A stretch of DNA of 64,000 bases, taken from NCBI GenBank assembly GCA_027493935.1, contig JAOSJV010000011.1:256811-320810 (forward strand), given 5' to 3'. Of the stretch, positions 19,992 through 27,726 are shown one piece after another (position 1 is the first letter of the stretch; each line of letters begins with the position of its first letter). The position numbers and the translations under genes are program-made. This stretch comes from Burkholderiales bacterium. Lineage in GTDB: Bacteria; Pseudomonadota; Gammaproteobacteria; Burkholderiales; SG8-39. Below the pieces are notes generated by a model, which saw nothing but the letters and a program-made list of their open reading frames with translations, made no database searches and had not been told where the DNA came from.

Positions 19992-22625
19992 TCAGAGATC
20001 GATCACGGTCCGCACCGTCTCCGGGTCATCCGGAGTGCGCGTCTCGCGAAAGCCGAGCCGGCGGGCGAGGTCGCGCATCGGCGCGTTCTCGCGCAGCACG
20101 ATGCCGTGCACGGTCTCGATGCCGCGTGCCCTCGCGTAGTCGAGGACTGCGCGCAGCGACACCTCGCCGATACCGCGGCGCTGGACGTCCGAGCGCGTCG
20201 AGACCGCGTACTCCGCGGTCGCGCCGTCCGGGTCAGCGACGATGCGCGCCCCGCCCCACAGCTCGCCCGGCTGCGTCGGATCCTCGATCACCAGCGCGAG
20301 CTCGCGATCGTAGTCGATCGCGGTGCCGCGCACAGCGAGGTCATCGCGCAGCTCGCGCATCGGCGCGAAGAGGCGCATGCGCCGGTCGAGCGGGGTCATT
20401 CGCAGGAAGGCGCGCTGCATCGCGCGGGCGTCTTCCGGACGGATCGGGCGCATGCGCACGGCGGTGCCGTCGCGCAGCGTCAAGGTCCGCTCCAGCTCCC
20501 TCGGGTAGGGGCGGATCGCGAAGCGGTCCGCGGGACGCGCCCCGCCCCGCGACGGCACGAGCTGCGCGCGCGCGTCCGCGGCGAACACACCCTGCGGTCC
20601 GGCAAACAGCGGGTTCACGCTGAGCTCGGCGAGCGCGGCCTGGTCCGCGAGGAGCTGCGAGGTCTGCACGATCGCGCCGACCAGTGCGTCGACGTCGGTG
20701 GGCGCGGCCGCGTCGGCGCCGAGCATGAGCCTGCCGACGCGCGTCTCGGCGAGCGCCGCACGCGCGAGCGCGGTGTTGAGCGGCGGTAGAGCGCACGTCA
20801 CGTCGCGCACCGTCTCGAAGTGCCGGCCGCCCTGGCCGATCACGAGCACCGGGCCGAACGTCGGATCGGTTGCGACCCCGAGCAGGAGCTCGAGCATGCC
20901 CGCTGCGCTGCGCAGGGGCTGCACGACGAACCCCGCCACGCGCCCGCCCGGCCTGCACCGGCGGACGCGCGCCTGGAGCGTGCGGCACCGGCGCGCCAGG
21001 ACGGAGGCTTTCGCGGCCTCGAGCGCCTCGGTGCGCGACGGCCGCCCGCCGCCACGGACGAGAGCGGCGACCCGCACCGGAAAGCCGAGGGCGGCCGCCG
21101 CGGAGCGTGCCTCGGCCGCGGTGCGCACCGTGCGCGTGACGGCGGCCGGAACGCCGTAGGCGTGCAGCAGCGCGAGCGCCTCGCTCCCGTCCAGTGCGCG
21201 GCGGCCACCGGCGAGCGCGAGGTCGATGACCTCGGCGGCCTGCTCGGGATGGGGCGCGCCGGCGCCGGCGATCGCGTCCGGGATCTCGCCGAGCTGCGCC
21301 AGCGCGCGCGCGGCGCTCACGCCGGTCAGGAACGCGCGCACTGCGTCCACCGCATCGCGGAAGCACGGGACTCCGGCGTGCTCCAGGCACGTGCGCGCCG
21401 CGTCGTCGGCCGGGCCGAGCAGCGCCGCGATCACCAGACGCCCGGCGGCCTGCACCGCGCGATCGGCAACCGCGCGCGCGATGCCGGCCGGATCGGCCCC
21501 CGGCGCCGGAGCGTGAACGACGAGCACGGCATCGGCGTCGTCGCCCGCGAGGATCGCGTCGAGCGCGCCGGCGAAGCGGGCCGGTGCGGCGTCGTCGCCG
21601 AGGTCGACGCAGCACGCGGCCGGGCCGTGCGCAACGCCTGCGGCGCACAGCCTGTTGCGCGCCGCGCCATCGAGCGGCGCGACCGCACCGCCGCCGGCCG
21701 CGACGGCATCGGCGGCGAGGAGCGCCGCACCGGTGCCGTTCGCGACGATCGCGAGGCGCCCGCGCGCGAGCCCCTGCACGCGTGCCGGATGGAGCCGGCC
21801 GAGCGCGAGCGCGGCATCGAACAGGGCGTCGACCGAGCGCACGCGCACGAGGCCCGTGCGGCGAAACACCGCGTCGTAGACGTCGTCGGGATGCAGCAGG
21901 CCGCCGAGCGGCGGTCGGCCGGCCTCGCGCGCCGCGCCGCCGCGCAGCACCAGTACGGGCTTGGTGCGCACCGCGGCGCGGGCCGCCGAGACGAACCGCC
22001 GCGCGTCGGCGACGTGCTCCAGGTGGAGCAGGATCGCGCTCGTTGCCGCGTCGGTGGCCAGGTAGTCGAGCACGTCGCCGAGCGCGACGTCGCCCGCCTT
22101 GCCGACGGCGGCGATGCGCGAGAAGCCGAATCCGCGACCTGCGGCGCAGCCGAGCATCGCGCCGAGCACCGAATCCGACTGCGTGACGAGCGCGGTGGCG
22201 CCGCCCGCAGGCGGCGCCTGCACCGCCCCGGCCACGAGCCCGAGCGAGGGCACGATCACGCCGCTGCGCGACGGGCCGAGCGCGCGCAGGCCGAGCTCGC
22301 GCGCGCGGCGGCGCAGCGCCTGCCACTCGTCCTTGCGCTCCCGCCCGTCGCCCGGCTCGGTATTCACGAGGATCACCGCCTCGCACCCGAGCCGGTGCAT
22401 GCGCTCGAGGATGCTCGCGGGCCGCCGCTGCGGCAGCGCGATCACGCCGAGGTCGAAGCGCGCATCGGGCAGCGCGTCGCGCGTGACCTCGTGCACCACG
22501 ACGCGCAGGCCCGGCGAGGCCAGGTTCGCGCGCAGCGTGCGCTCGGCGGGCGCCGCGTCGTGCGCCCCCGGTGCGAACGCGATCCGCTCGGGCTCGAACA
22601 GCGCGCGGATCGCGCTGACGGTCAT
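19992..22625 (-). CDS. Acyl-CoA-synthetase-like / GNAT acetyltransferase fusion (PatZ/Pat type)
   Basis: 877 aa. The first about 460 residues resemble the alpha subunit of NDP-forming acyl-CoA synthetase (CoA-binding and ligase-CoA domains, e.g. ALVTQSDSVLGAMLGCAAGRG). Residues about 470-690 are an ATP-grasp-like beta part (LLHAYGVPAA, VIGQGGRHFETVRD). The last about 160 residues are a GNAT domain with the acetyl-CoA loop VQRRGIGEVSL. Proteins of this build (PatZ/YfiQ, Pat) acetylate lysines of metabolic enzymes. In the stretch where NDP-forming synthetases carry the catalytic His (usually in SHTGAL), this protein reads RPPLGGLLHPDDVYDA, so the synthetase half is probably regulatory only. Confidence 0.85.
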   Translation of the reverse strand: MTVSAIRALFEPERIAFAPGAHDAAPAERTLRANLASPGLRVVVHEVTRDALPDARFDLGVIALPQRRPASILERMHRLGCEAVILVNTEPGDGRERKDEWQALRRRARELGLRALGPSRSGVIVPSLGLVAGAVQAPPAGGATALVTQSDSVLGAMLGCAAGRGFGFSRIAAVGKAGDVALGDVLDYLATDAATSAILLHLEHVADARRFVSAARAAVRTKPVLVLRGGAAREAGRPPLGGLLHPDDVYDAVFRRTGLVRVRSVDALFDAALALGRLHPARVQGLARGRLAIVANGTGAALLAADAVAAGGGAVAPLDGAARNRLCAAGVAHGPAACCVDLGDDAAPARFAGALDAILAGDDADAVLVVHAPAPGADPAGIARAVADRAVQAAGRLVIAALLGPADDAARTCLEHAGVPCFRDAVDAVRAFLTGVSAARALAQLGEIPDAIAGAGAPHPEQAAEVIDLALAGGRRALDGSEALALLHAYGVPAAVTRTVRTAAEARSAAAALGFPVRVAALVRGGGRPSRTEALEAAKASVLARRCRTLQARVRRCRPGGRVAGFVVQPLRSAAGMLELLLGVATDPTFGPVLVIGQGGRHFETVRDVTCALPPLNTALARAALAETRVGRLMLGADAAAPTDVDALVGAIVQTSQLLADQAALAELSVNPLFAGPQGVFAADARAQLVPSRGGARPADRFAIRPYPRELERTLTLRDGTAVRMRPIRPEDARAMQRAFLRMTPLDRRMRLFAPMRELRDDLAVRGTAIDYDRELALVIEDPTQPGELWGGARIVADPDGATAEYAVSTRSDVQRRGIGEVSLRAVLDYARARGIETVHGIVLRENAPMRDLARRLGFRETRTPDDPETVRTVIDL

Positions 22626-22643
22626 GCGCTCCCGCCCGGCGGC

Positions 22644-23288
22644 CTAGCGCGCCGGGCGCGGCGAGGCCGCACCGATCAGGCCGCGCTCGCGCAGCGCGCC
22701 GATGATCACCTCGGCGTAGCCCGCGATCTCCCGCCTGAGCTCGCCCGGATCGGTGGTCTGCGTGGTGCCCGACCAGACGAGCGTGCCGTCGGCCGTGCGC
22801 CACAGGTTGGTCTCGACGACCACGACGTCGTACCGATAGGCCTGCGGCGGCACCGTGACTGCCCACGCCGAGCCGTAGAAGCCGAAGAAGTCGCGCCGAT
22901 AGCCGATGCTCGGCACGACCGTGACGTAGCCCGGCGAGTAGGCGGTTCTGCGGTCCACGCTCAGGACGCGCGTGACGATGGCGCCGTCGGCGCCCGCGCG
23001 GCGCACCGTCTCGGCGAGCTTCTCCCTCGCCACTTCGCCGTCCTCCGGCAGGAGCCGGTAGCCGGGAACGGCCTCGACGCCGGCGGCGCGCAGCTTGGCA
23101 GCGAACTCGTCCTCGAACGTGCGCCGCTGCCCCGATTCCCTCGAGATCGCGAGCACCAGCACCTTCCTGAACGGCGGCCCGGCGTATTCGGGATCGACCC
23201 AGGCGTTGGTGAGCCGGGTCGACGGCGCGCACCCGGCGAGGAGCGCCGCCGCCAGCACGGACACGGCGGCAAACGCGGTTGCTCTCAC
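22644..23288 (-). CDS. Uncharacterised outer-membrane-type lipoprotein
   Basis: 214 aa. A signal peptide with lipobox LLAGC (Cys near residue 20) predicts a lipoprotein. The mature part begins TRLTNAWVDPEYAG, then FRKVLVLAISRESGQRRTFEDEF, and ends in an amphipathic region. The pattern resembles small lipoproteins in which one domain is predicted to bind a partner, but no function is known to me. It precedes the acetyltransferase gene by 18 bp and may share its transcript. Confidence 0.65.
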   Translation of the reverse strand: MRATAFAAVSVLAAALLAGCAPSTRLTNAWVDPEYAGPPFRKVLVLAISRESGQRRTFEDEFAAKLRAAGVEAVPGYRLLPEDGEVAREKLAETVRRAGADGAIVTRVLSVDRRTAYSPGYVTVVPSIGYRRDFFGFYGSAWAVTVPPQAYRYDVVVVETNLWRTADGTLVWSGTTQTTDPGELRREIAGYAEVIIGALRERGLIGAASPRPAR

Positions 23289-23347
23289 GGTGCCTTCCTC
23301 CTGCGCGGGGGCCAGTGGCGAATGCTAGCGCGAAGCGCGCAGCGCGG

Positions 23348-23662
23348 TCACGACACGACCCGCAATCCGACGATCGCGCCAATCAGCACGGCGAGGAAGA
23401 AGATGCGCCAGAACGTCACCGGCTCGCGGAAGAGCGCCATGCCGACGACCGCGGTGCCGAACGCGCCGATGCCGGTCCATGCGGCATACGCAGTGCCGAG
23501 CGGGATGGTCGGCAGCGCGAGCGTCAGCAGCCAGAAGCTCGCGGCCGCGGCGCACACGAACGCGAGCGTGTGGCCGACGCGGCGGAATCCGTCGGACAGC
23601 TTGAGGAACGTGGCGAACGCGACCTCGAACAGGCCGGCGAGCGCGAGATACGCCCAGCCCAT
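23348..23662 (-). CDS. Small multidrug resistance (SMR) transporter, second subunit
   Basis: 104 aa, four transmembrane helices. The essential membrane-embedded Glu lies in GLFEVAFATFLK (residue about 12), and IPLGTAYAAWTGIGAFGTA covers helix 3. SMR proteins exchange protons for cationic compounds (quaternary ammonium, guanidinium) as antiparallel dimers. The gene begins 5 bp after the stop of a homologous SMR gene, so the pair probably forms a heterodimer like EbrAB or YkkCD. The substrate, drug or guanidinium, cannot be decided by eye; the GTAYAxWTGIG segment is also found in Gdx/SugE members. Confidence 0.85.
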   Translation of the reverse strand: MGWAYLALAGLFEVAFATFLKLSDGFRRVGHTLAFVCAAAASFWLLTLALPTIPLGTAYAAWTGIGAFGTAVVGMALFREPVTFWRIFFLAVLIGAIVGLRVVS

Positions 23663-23667
23663 GCCGC

Positions 23668-24009
23668 TCAATCCCGCGACACGGCTCTGAGCCCGGCGAC
23701 CGCGATCACGATCACCGCGATCAGGGCGACGCGCACCGGCGTCGCCGGATCGCCGAAGGCGAGGATGCCGACCAGCGCGGTGCCGAACGCGCCGATGCCG
23801 GTCCACACCGCGTAGACCGTGCCGAGCGGGATCGCGCGCATCGCGAGCGTCATGAGATAGAAGCTCATCGCGCCGAGCGCAACGAATGCGAGCGTCGGCC
23901 CGGGTTGCGTGAATCCCTCGCTCAGCTTGAGGAAGTAGGTGAATCCCACTTCGGCGGCGCCGGCGCCGAGCAGGCCCGCCCACGCGCGCGCGCGCGCCGG
24001 CAGCGTCAA
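23668..24009 (-). CDS. Small multidrug resistance (SMR) transporter, first subunit
   Basis: 113 aa, four helices, with the key Glu in GAAEVGFTYFLKLSEGF (about residue 20) and IPLGTVYAVWTGIGAFGTA in helix 3. It is paralogous to the next gene. The best start is a TTG at 24009 behind a GGGGA sequence; no in-frame ATG or GTG fits. The gene starts 17 bp downstream of the MltF-like gene's stop, so all three may be co-transcribed. Confidence 0.82.
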   Translation of the reverse strand: MTLPARARAWAGLLGAGAAEVGFTYFLKLSEGFTQPGPTLAFVALGAMSFYLMTLAMRAIPLGTVYAVWTGIGAFGTALVGILAFGDPATPVRVALIAVIVIAVAGLRAVSRD

Positions 24010-24025
24010 GCACGGTCCCCGCGGC

Positions 24026-25525
24026 TCACCTGCCGGCGCCCGCCTTCACCTTCTCGGCGGCCTGCCGCCGCGCTTCCAGCAGCTCGAGCTGCAGCGAGTA
24101 CGCGACGTAGTACTTGTAGATGTTGCGCACGTAGCCGACCGTCTCCTGGCCGACGCGCTTGGCGGCGATGAGCTCGACGTTGTTGAACCACACGTTCGGG
24201 TCGAGCCCCTCCTTCTCGGCTTCGCGGCGCAGCTGCTGGACGCGGCCGGGACCGGCGTTGTAGGCGGCGAACGCGAACAGCGTGAGGTTCTGCTTGTCCA
24301 ACGGCACGCCCTTGAAGTAGCGCTCGTGCAGCTGGTCCATGTACTTGACGCCGCCGTGCACGTTCGGCTCGGCCTTGGTGATGTCGCCGACGCCGAGCTC
24401 GGCGCCGGTCGCCGGCATGATCTGCATGATGCCGATCGCGCCGACCGGGCTCTTCGCGTTCTGGTCGAGCCGCGACTCCTGGTAGCCCTGCGCGGCGAGC
24501 ATCAGCGGATCGAAGCCGTACCTGTCGCCGTACTTGCGGAAGTACGCGATCGTGGCCTCGAACCTCTTCCACTCCGCCGCCTCGGTGTTGTTGCCGATCT
24601 GCTTCACGCGCCGCATGTAGGTCGCCAGGCGCTGCTCGGTCAGCCGGCCGGCCTTGATTGACGTGGCGACGAAGTCGTTCACCTCGGCCGCGAGCAGCGG
24701 GCTCCCCTTGCGCAGCGCCCAGGCGATGTCTCCGCCCGTGCGCACCGCGATGTCGCCGTGCACCTTGATCCTGGGCAGGACCTGCGCCCACATTTTCGCC
24801 TTCCAGTCGTCCACGACGATGATCGCGAGCAGGCCCGCGTTCGCCATCTCCATCATGTCCTCGTCCTCGAGCGCGTCGGGGACGAGCGTGAGCTTGATCC
24901 GCGGCTTGCGCTCCTCGGCAAAGCGCTCGTTGAGCGCGGCGAGGCTCTCGTGGTAGCTGCTCGCCTTGCGGACGTGGATCTGCTTGCCGGCGAGGTCCCC
25001 GACGCGCGCGAGCGCGGGCGCGCCCGCGCCGGTCACGACCACCTCGGCGACGTTCCTGCCCACGGGCGCGGAGAAGTCCACCTGCTTCTGCCGCTCGGGC
25101 GTGATGGTCAGATTGCCGGCGGCGATGTCACCGCGACCCTCGATCAGGAGCGGTACGAGCCGATCTCGCGTGGTGGGGATCGCGACGACGGTGATCGGGC
25201 GCGAGCCGGTCTTGTGCTTGCGGTTGAGCCACTGCTCGAAGTCGCGCAGCGTGTCGGCGGTGATGCCCCGCTGCGTGCCGCGGTCGTTGAAGAAGAGCGT
25301 GCGGCTGTAGGGAACGAGCACCCGGACGTAGCGGCGCGCCTTGATGCCGTCGAAGTCGCCCTTCCACGCCCGGCGCGCCGCGTCGATGTCGAGCGCACGC
25401 GCATCCTCGGCACCGGCGGGCGCCTTGGCGGGCGCGGCGGATTGCGCGCGCGCCTCCTGTGCGAGGAAGGACAGTGACGCGAACAGCGCCACGACGACCA
25501 GAGAAAGCGCTCGCGAGGGCGACAT
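24026..25525 (-). CDS. MltF-like membrane-bound lytic transglycosylase
   Basis: 499 aa. A signal peptide ends near residue 27 (EARAQS). Residues about 60-300 form a family-3 solute-binding domain (VRVLVPYSRTLFFND, AAGNLTITPERQKQVDFS). Residues about 325-440 are a soluble lytic transglycosylase domain with the catalytic Glu in GYQESRLDQNAKSPVGAIG, then MQIMPATG and FAFAAYNAGPGRV. MltF-type enzymes cleave peptidoglycan glycan strands to 1,6-anhydro-muropeptides, with activity tuned by the binding domain. The ATG at 25525 gives a clean signal peptide. Its promoter region (25526-25693) is shared with a divergent small gene. Confidence 0.9.
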   Translation of the reverse strand: MSPSRALSLVVVALFASLSFLAQEARAQSAAPAKAPAGAEDARALDIDAARRAWKGDFDGIKARRYVRVLVPYSRTLFFNDRGTQRGITADTLRDFEQWLNRKHKTGSRPITVVAIPTTRDRLVPLLIEGRGDIAAGNLTITPERQKQVDFSAPVGRNVAEVVVTGAGAPALARVGDLAGKQIHVRKASSYHESLAALNERFAEERKPRIKLTLVPDALEDEDMMEMANAGLLAIIVVDDWKAKMWAQVLPRIKVHGDIAVRTGGDIAWALRKGSPLLAAEVNDFVATSIKAGRLTEQRLATYMRRVKQIGNNTEAAEWKRFEATIAYFRKYGDRYGFDPLMLAAQGYQESRLDQNAKSPVGAIGIMQIMPATGAELGVGDITKAEPNVHGGVKYMDQLHERYFKGVPLDKQNLTLFAFAAYNAGPGRVQQLRREAEKEGLDPNVWFNNVELIAAKRVGQETVGYVRNIYKYYVAYSLQLELLEARRQAAEKVKAGAGR

Positions 25526-25590
25526 TGCGAAGCTCCGTGGAGGCGCGAATTGTACCCGGGCGGCGCGCCGGCGTGACCCGTGCCAGCCGT

Positions 25591-25609
25591 CGAAACAAAC
25601 CCGAAACAA
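25591..25609 (+). promoter_or_regulatory. Direct repeat CGAAACAA x2, one helical turn apart
   Basis: CGAAACAA occurs at 25591-25598 and again at 25602-25609, an 11-bp period, in the divergent gap between the MltF-like gene and the 134-aa repeat-protein gene. Two identical half-sites one helical turn apart is the usual layout for a regulator bound on one DNA face. The AT-rich character stands out in this GC-rich window. Which regulator, if any, is unknown. Confidence 0.35.
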
Positions 25610-25693
25610 TCGGCGCGCGAACCGACATCGGGCCGATACCGGCCGTCCGTAGCATGCGTCGCGTCGGCCACCCCCACCCAAGGAGACACGACC

Positions 25694-26098
25694 ATGCAAA
25701 GGACCTCACCGATTTCCGAACGCGCCCACTCCCGCCGGCCGTCGCGCGGGTCGACTCCGGCAGTGCGCCGCTCGTCGCACGCACGGCAGGTCGCCGGCCA
25801 GCCGGCCGGCTCGACCGCCGGACAGTCGAGCGTGCGCGAGCTCGTCGAGTCCGCCTTCCGCCGGATGGCGCACGGCGTGGACGCGCGGCGCGCGCAGGCG
25901 CAGACCCTGGCGTTCTACCGCTCCGGCGGGCAGGACTGGACGCGCGGCCTCGACCGCTCGCCCGGACACGTCGTGCGCGCGCGCGTCGCCGGCGCCTTCC
26001 GAGCGATGGCGCACGGCGCGCAAGCGGCGGCGTCGCAGGCGCGGGCGCTGCGGTTCTACCGCTCGAGCGGGCACGCCTGGGCGGGCAACCTCGGCTGA
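25694..26098 (+). CDS. Unrecognised 134-aa basic protein with an internal 47-residue duplication
   Basis: I do not recognise this family. The protein is Arg/Ala/Ser-rich with no signal peptide or membrane helix. Residues 1-46 look disordered. Residues 47-86 and 94-133 are copies of one unit (VR..V..AFR.MAHG...A...A..L.FYRS.G..W...L). A strong AAGGAGA ribosome-binding site sits about 9 bases before the ATG, and codon third positions are GC-rich, both supporting real translation. It has its own upstream region with a direct repeat and a GC hairpin just after its stop. The gene stands alone, divergent from the MltF-like gene. Possible roles (nucleic-acid binding, stress protein) are guesses. Confidence 0.65.
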   Translation: MQRTSPISERAHSRRPSRGSTPAVRRSSHARQVAGQPAGSTAGQSSVRELVESAFRRMAHGVDARRAQAQTLAFYRSGGQDWTRGLDRSPGHVVRARVAGAFRAMAHGAQAAASQARALRFYRSSGHAWAGNLG

Positions 26099-26116
26099 GG
26101 CGCGCGCCGACCGGCC

Positions 26117-26133
26117 GGGGGCTCGCGGCCCCC
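26117..26133. terminator. GC hairpin between convergent genes
   Basis: GGGGGC, loop TCGCG, GCCCCC: a perfect 6-bp stem 18 bp after the stop of the repeat-protein gene and before the end of the convergent QueC-like gene. No T-run follows, so it is at best a weak intrinsic terminator. Confidence 0.35.
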
Positions 26134-26187
26134 TCCCCGGCGCTTCACCGTTCCAGGCAGAACCGCGCGCGCGGCTGCAGTGGCGCG

Positions 26188-26598
26188 TTATGCGCGGTAG
26201 GTGCCGGCGGGCTCGACGAGCCCGGCGGCGGCGCACGCCTCGCTCCGCTTGCGGCACTGCGGACAGCGGCCGCAGTGCGTCGCGTAGTCGACGCCGAGGC
26301 GTGCACCGAGCCGGATGACGTCCGCCTTCGCCAGGTCGACGAAGGGCGTGGCGAGCCGCGTCTCGCCGAGCAGCCCGCAGATCAGACGGAACTGCGCGAG
26401 GAACGCATGCGACGCGCTCGCATCGTCCGCGGTGTCCTCGCGGTTGACCGCGAGGCACAGCCGGCGCGCGCCGAGGTTGGCGGCGTGGGAGAGCCCGAGG
26501 CTCAGCGCGACGAGGTCGCGATGTGGCGGCGGCACGTGCGCCTTGCGCTCGTGCCCGCGGCGGAAGATCGCGCCGATCTGCGCCGGATCGAGCGGCAC
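26188..26598 (-). pseudogene. QueC-like 7-cyano-7-deazaguanine synthase lacking its N-terminal PP-loop
   Basis: 136 aa, aligned only with the C-terminal two-thirds of QueC-family proteins. It has a helix pair (DLVALSLGLSHAANLGARRLCLAVNRED), then TPFVDLAKADVIRLGARLGVDY and the Cys cluster HCGRCPQCRKRSEAC expected to bind zinc. The SGGxDS ATP-pyrophosphatase loop that opens every active QueC is missing. The same frame upstream to the TGA near 26746 contains neither that loop nor an ATG, and the best start is a GTG at 26598. It is probably a decayed gene, though a small derived family cannot be excluded. The divergent ferredoxin promoter occupies the space where the N-terminus would lie. Confidence 0.6.
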
Positions 26599-26733
26599 GA
26601 GCCCGACGCCGAGCTGCGCGCATTGCGCGAGGGGGCGTGAGCCGCGCGGCCTTGCGCCCGACCGCCCGAAAGGCCCGGCGTGCGGAAGGGTTGCCGGCCG
26701 CAGCGGGACACCGCCGAGGCGGTGCGCGCTCGC

Positions 26734-26739
26734 TATAAT
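26734..26739 (+). promoter_or_regulatory. Candidate -10 box for the ferredoxin operon
   Basis: A perfect TATAAT hexamer, rare in DNA of this composition, lies 35 bp before the ferredoxin ATG. No convincing TTGACA-like -35 sits 16-18 bp upstream. It would drive the ferredoxin, hydrolase and ABC transporter genes that follow with overlapping ends. Confidence 0.4.
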
Positions 26740-26773
26740 CGGCAGTCACCGTCGCGCTCGACCGGGCGTACCA

Positions 26774-27082
26774 ATGAGCTACTACAAGCACCATGTCTTC
26801 TTCTGCTGCAACCAGCGCGCGCCGGGCGAGGCCTGCTGCAACGACCGCGGCGCGGCGGCGCTCCGCGCGTACGCGAAGGACCGGGTGAAGGCGCTCGAGC
26901 TGAGCGGCAAGGGCGGGGTGCGCATCAACACCGCCGGCTGCCTCGACCGCTGCGAAGAGGGACCGGTGATCGTCGTCTACCCGGAGGAGGTCTGGTACAC
27001 CTACGTCGACCGCTCGGACATCGACGAGATCATCGACGAGCACCTCGTGAACGGCCGCATCGTGGAGCGCCTGCGCCTATGA
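26774..27082 (+). CDS. Thioredoxin-like [2Fe-2S] ferredoxin
   Basis: 102 aa. Six Cys are present in the pattern CC (11-12), CC (21-22), and Cys56/Cys60 in [11 protein letters not shown]; four of them would bind the cluster. The fold and the [12 protein letters not shown] segment match the small thioredoxin-like 2Fe-2S ferredoxins related to Azotobacter FeSII and the NuoE C-terminal domain. Such proteins transfer electrons or protect enzymes from oxygen. The stop overlaps the hydrolase start by 4 bases (ATGA), so it is the first gene of a coupled operon. Confidence 0.88.
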   Translation: MSYYKHHVFFCCNQRAPGEACCNDRGAAALRAYAKDRVKALELSGKGGVRINTAGCLDRCEEGPVIVVYPEEVWYTYVDRSDIDEIIDEHLVNGRIVERLRL

Positions 27083-27726
27083 CGCGGCCGGCGCAGGAGC
27101 GCGTGCTCGTCGCGGGTCCTGCCGGGAAGATCGAGACCGCGATCGAGCACCCGGCGGTGTTTCCCGCCGACGGCGTGTCCGAGGGCGTGCGCGGCATCGC
27201 GCTCGTCTGCCATCCCCATCCGCTCTTCGGCGGCACGAAGGACAACAAGGTCGTCACGACGCTCGCCCGCGCGTTCGTCGAGCTCGGGTGCGTGGCGCTG
27301 CGGCCGAACTTCCGCGGCGTCGGCGCCTCCGAGGGCGCGCACGACCACGGCGCGGGCGAGACCGAGGACATGCTCGCGCTGATCGGGTATGCGCACGAGC
27401 GCTTCGGCGAGGCGCCGCTCGCGCTCGCCGGCTTCTCCTTCGGCGGATACGTGCAGACGCGCGTCGCGCAGCGGGCAGCGCCCAGCCGCATGGTGCTGGT
27501 GGGCGTGGCGGCCGGCGACCTCGGCGAGCGAAGCTACGACACGCCGCCCGTGCCGGCCGGGACGCTGGTGATCCACGGCGAGCGCGACGAGACCGTACCG
27601 CTCCCGCGCGTGCTCGATTGGGCGCGGCCGCAGGATCTTCCGGTGGTCGTCATCCCGGGCGCGGATCACTTCTTCCACCGCCGCCTGCATCACATCCGCG
27701 AGCTGGTGAGGCGCACATGGCACTAG
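27079..27726 (+). CDS. Alpha/beta-hydrolase
   Basis: 215 aa. The nucleophile elbow is GFSFGGY (Ser about residue 121), the acid is the Asp in HGERDETV and the His is in GADHFFH. The early segment [20 protein letters not shown] is characteristic of a small, widespread bacterial hydrolase group without known substrate. It starts inside the ferredoxin stop and overlaps the next gene by 10 bases, so three genes are translationally linked. Confidence 0.85.
   Translation: MTRPAQERVLVAGPAGKIETAIEHPAVFPADGVSEGVRGIALVCHPHPLFGGTKDNKVVTTLARAFVELGCVALRPNFRGVGASEGAHDHGAGETEDMLALIGYAHERFGEAPLALAGFSFGGYVQTRVAQRAAPSRMVLVGVAAGDLGERSYDTPPVPAGTLVIHGERDETVPLPRVLDWARPQDLPVVVIPGADHFFHRRLHHIRELVRRTWH

Noticed and set aside
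23348..24013. 221-codon frame suggesting a tandem SMR fusion
   Set aside because: The first half is a wrong-frame reading of the first SMR gene, which has its own frame and a stop 5 bp before the second gene's ATG.
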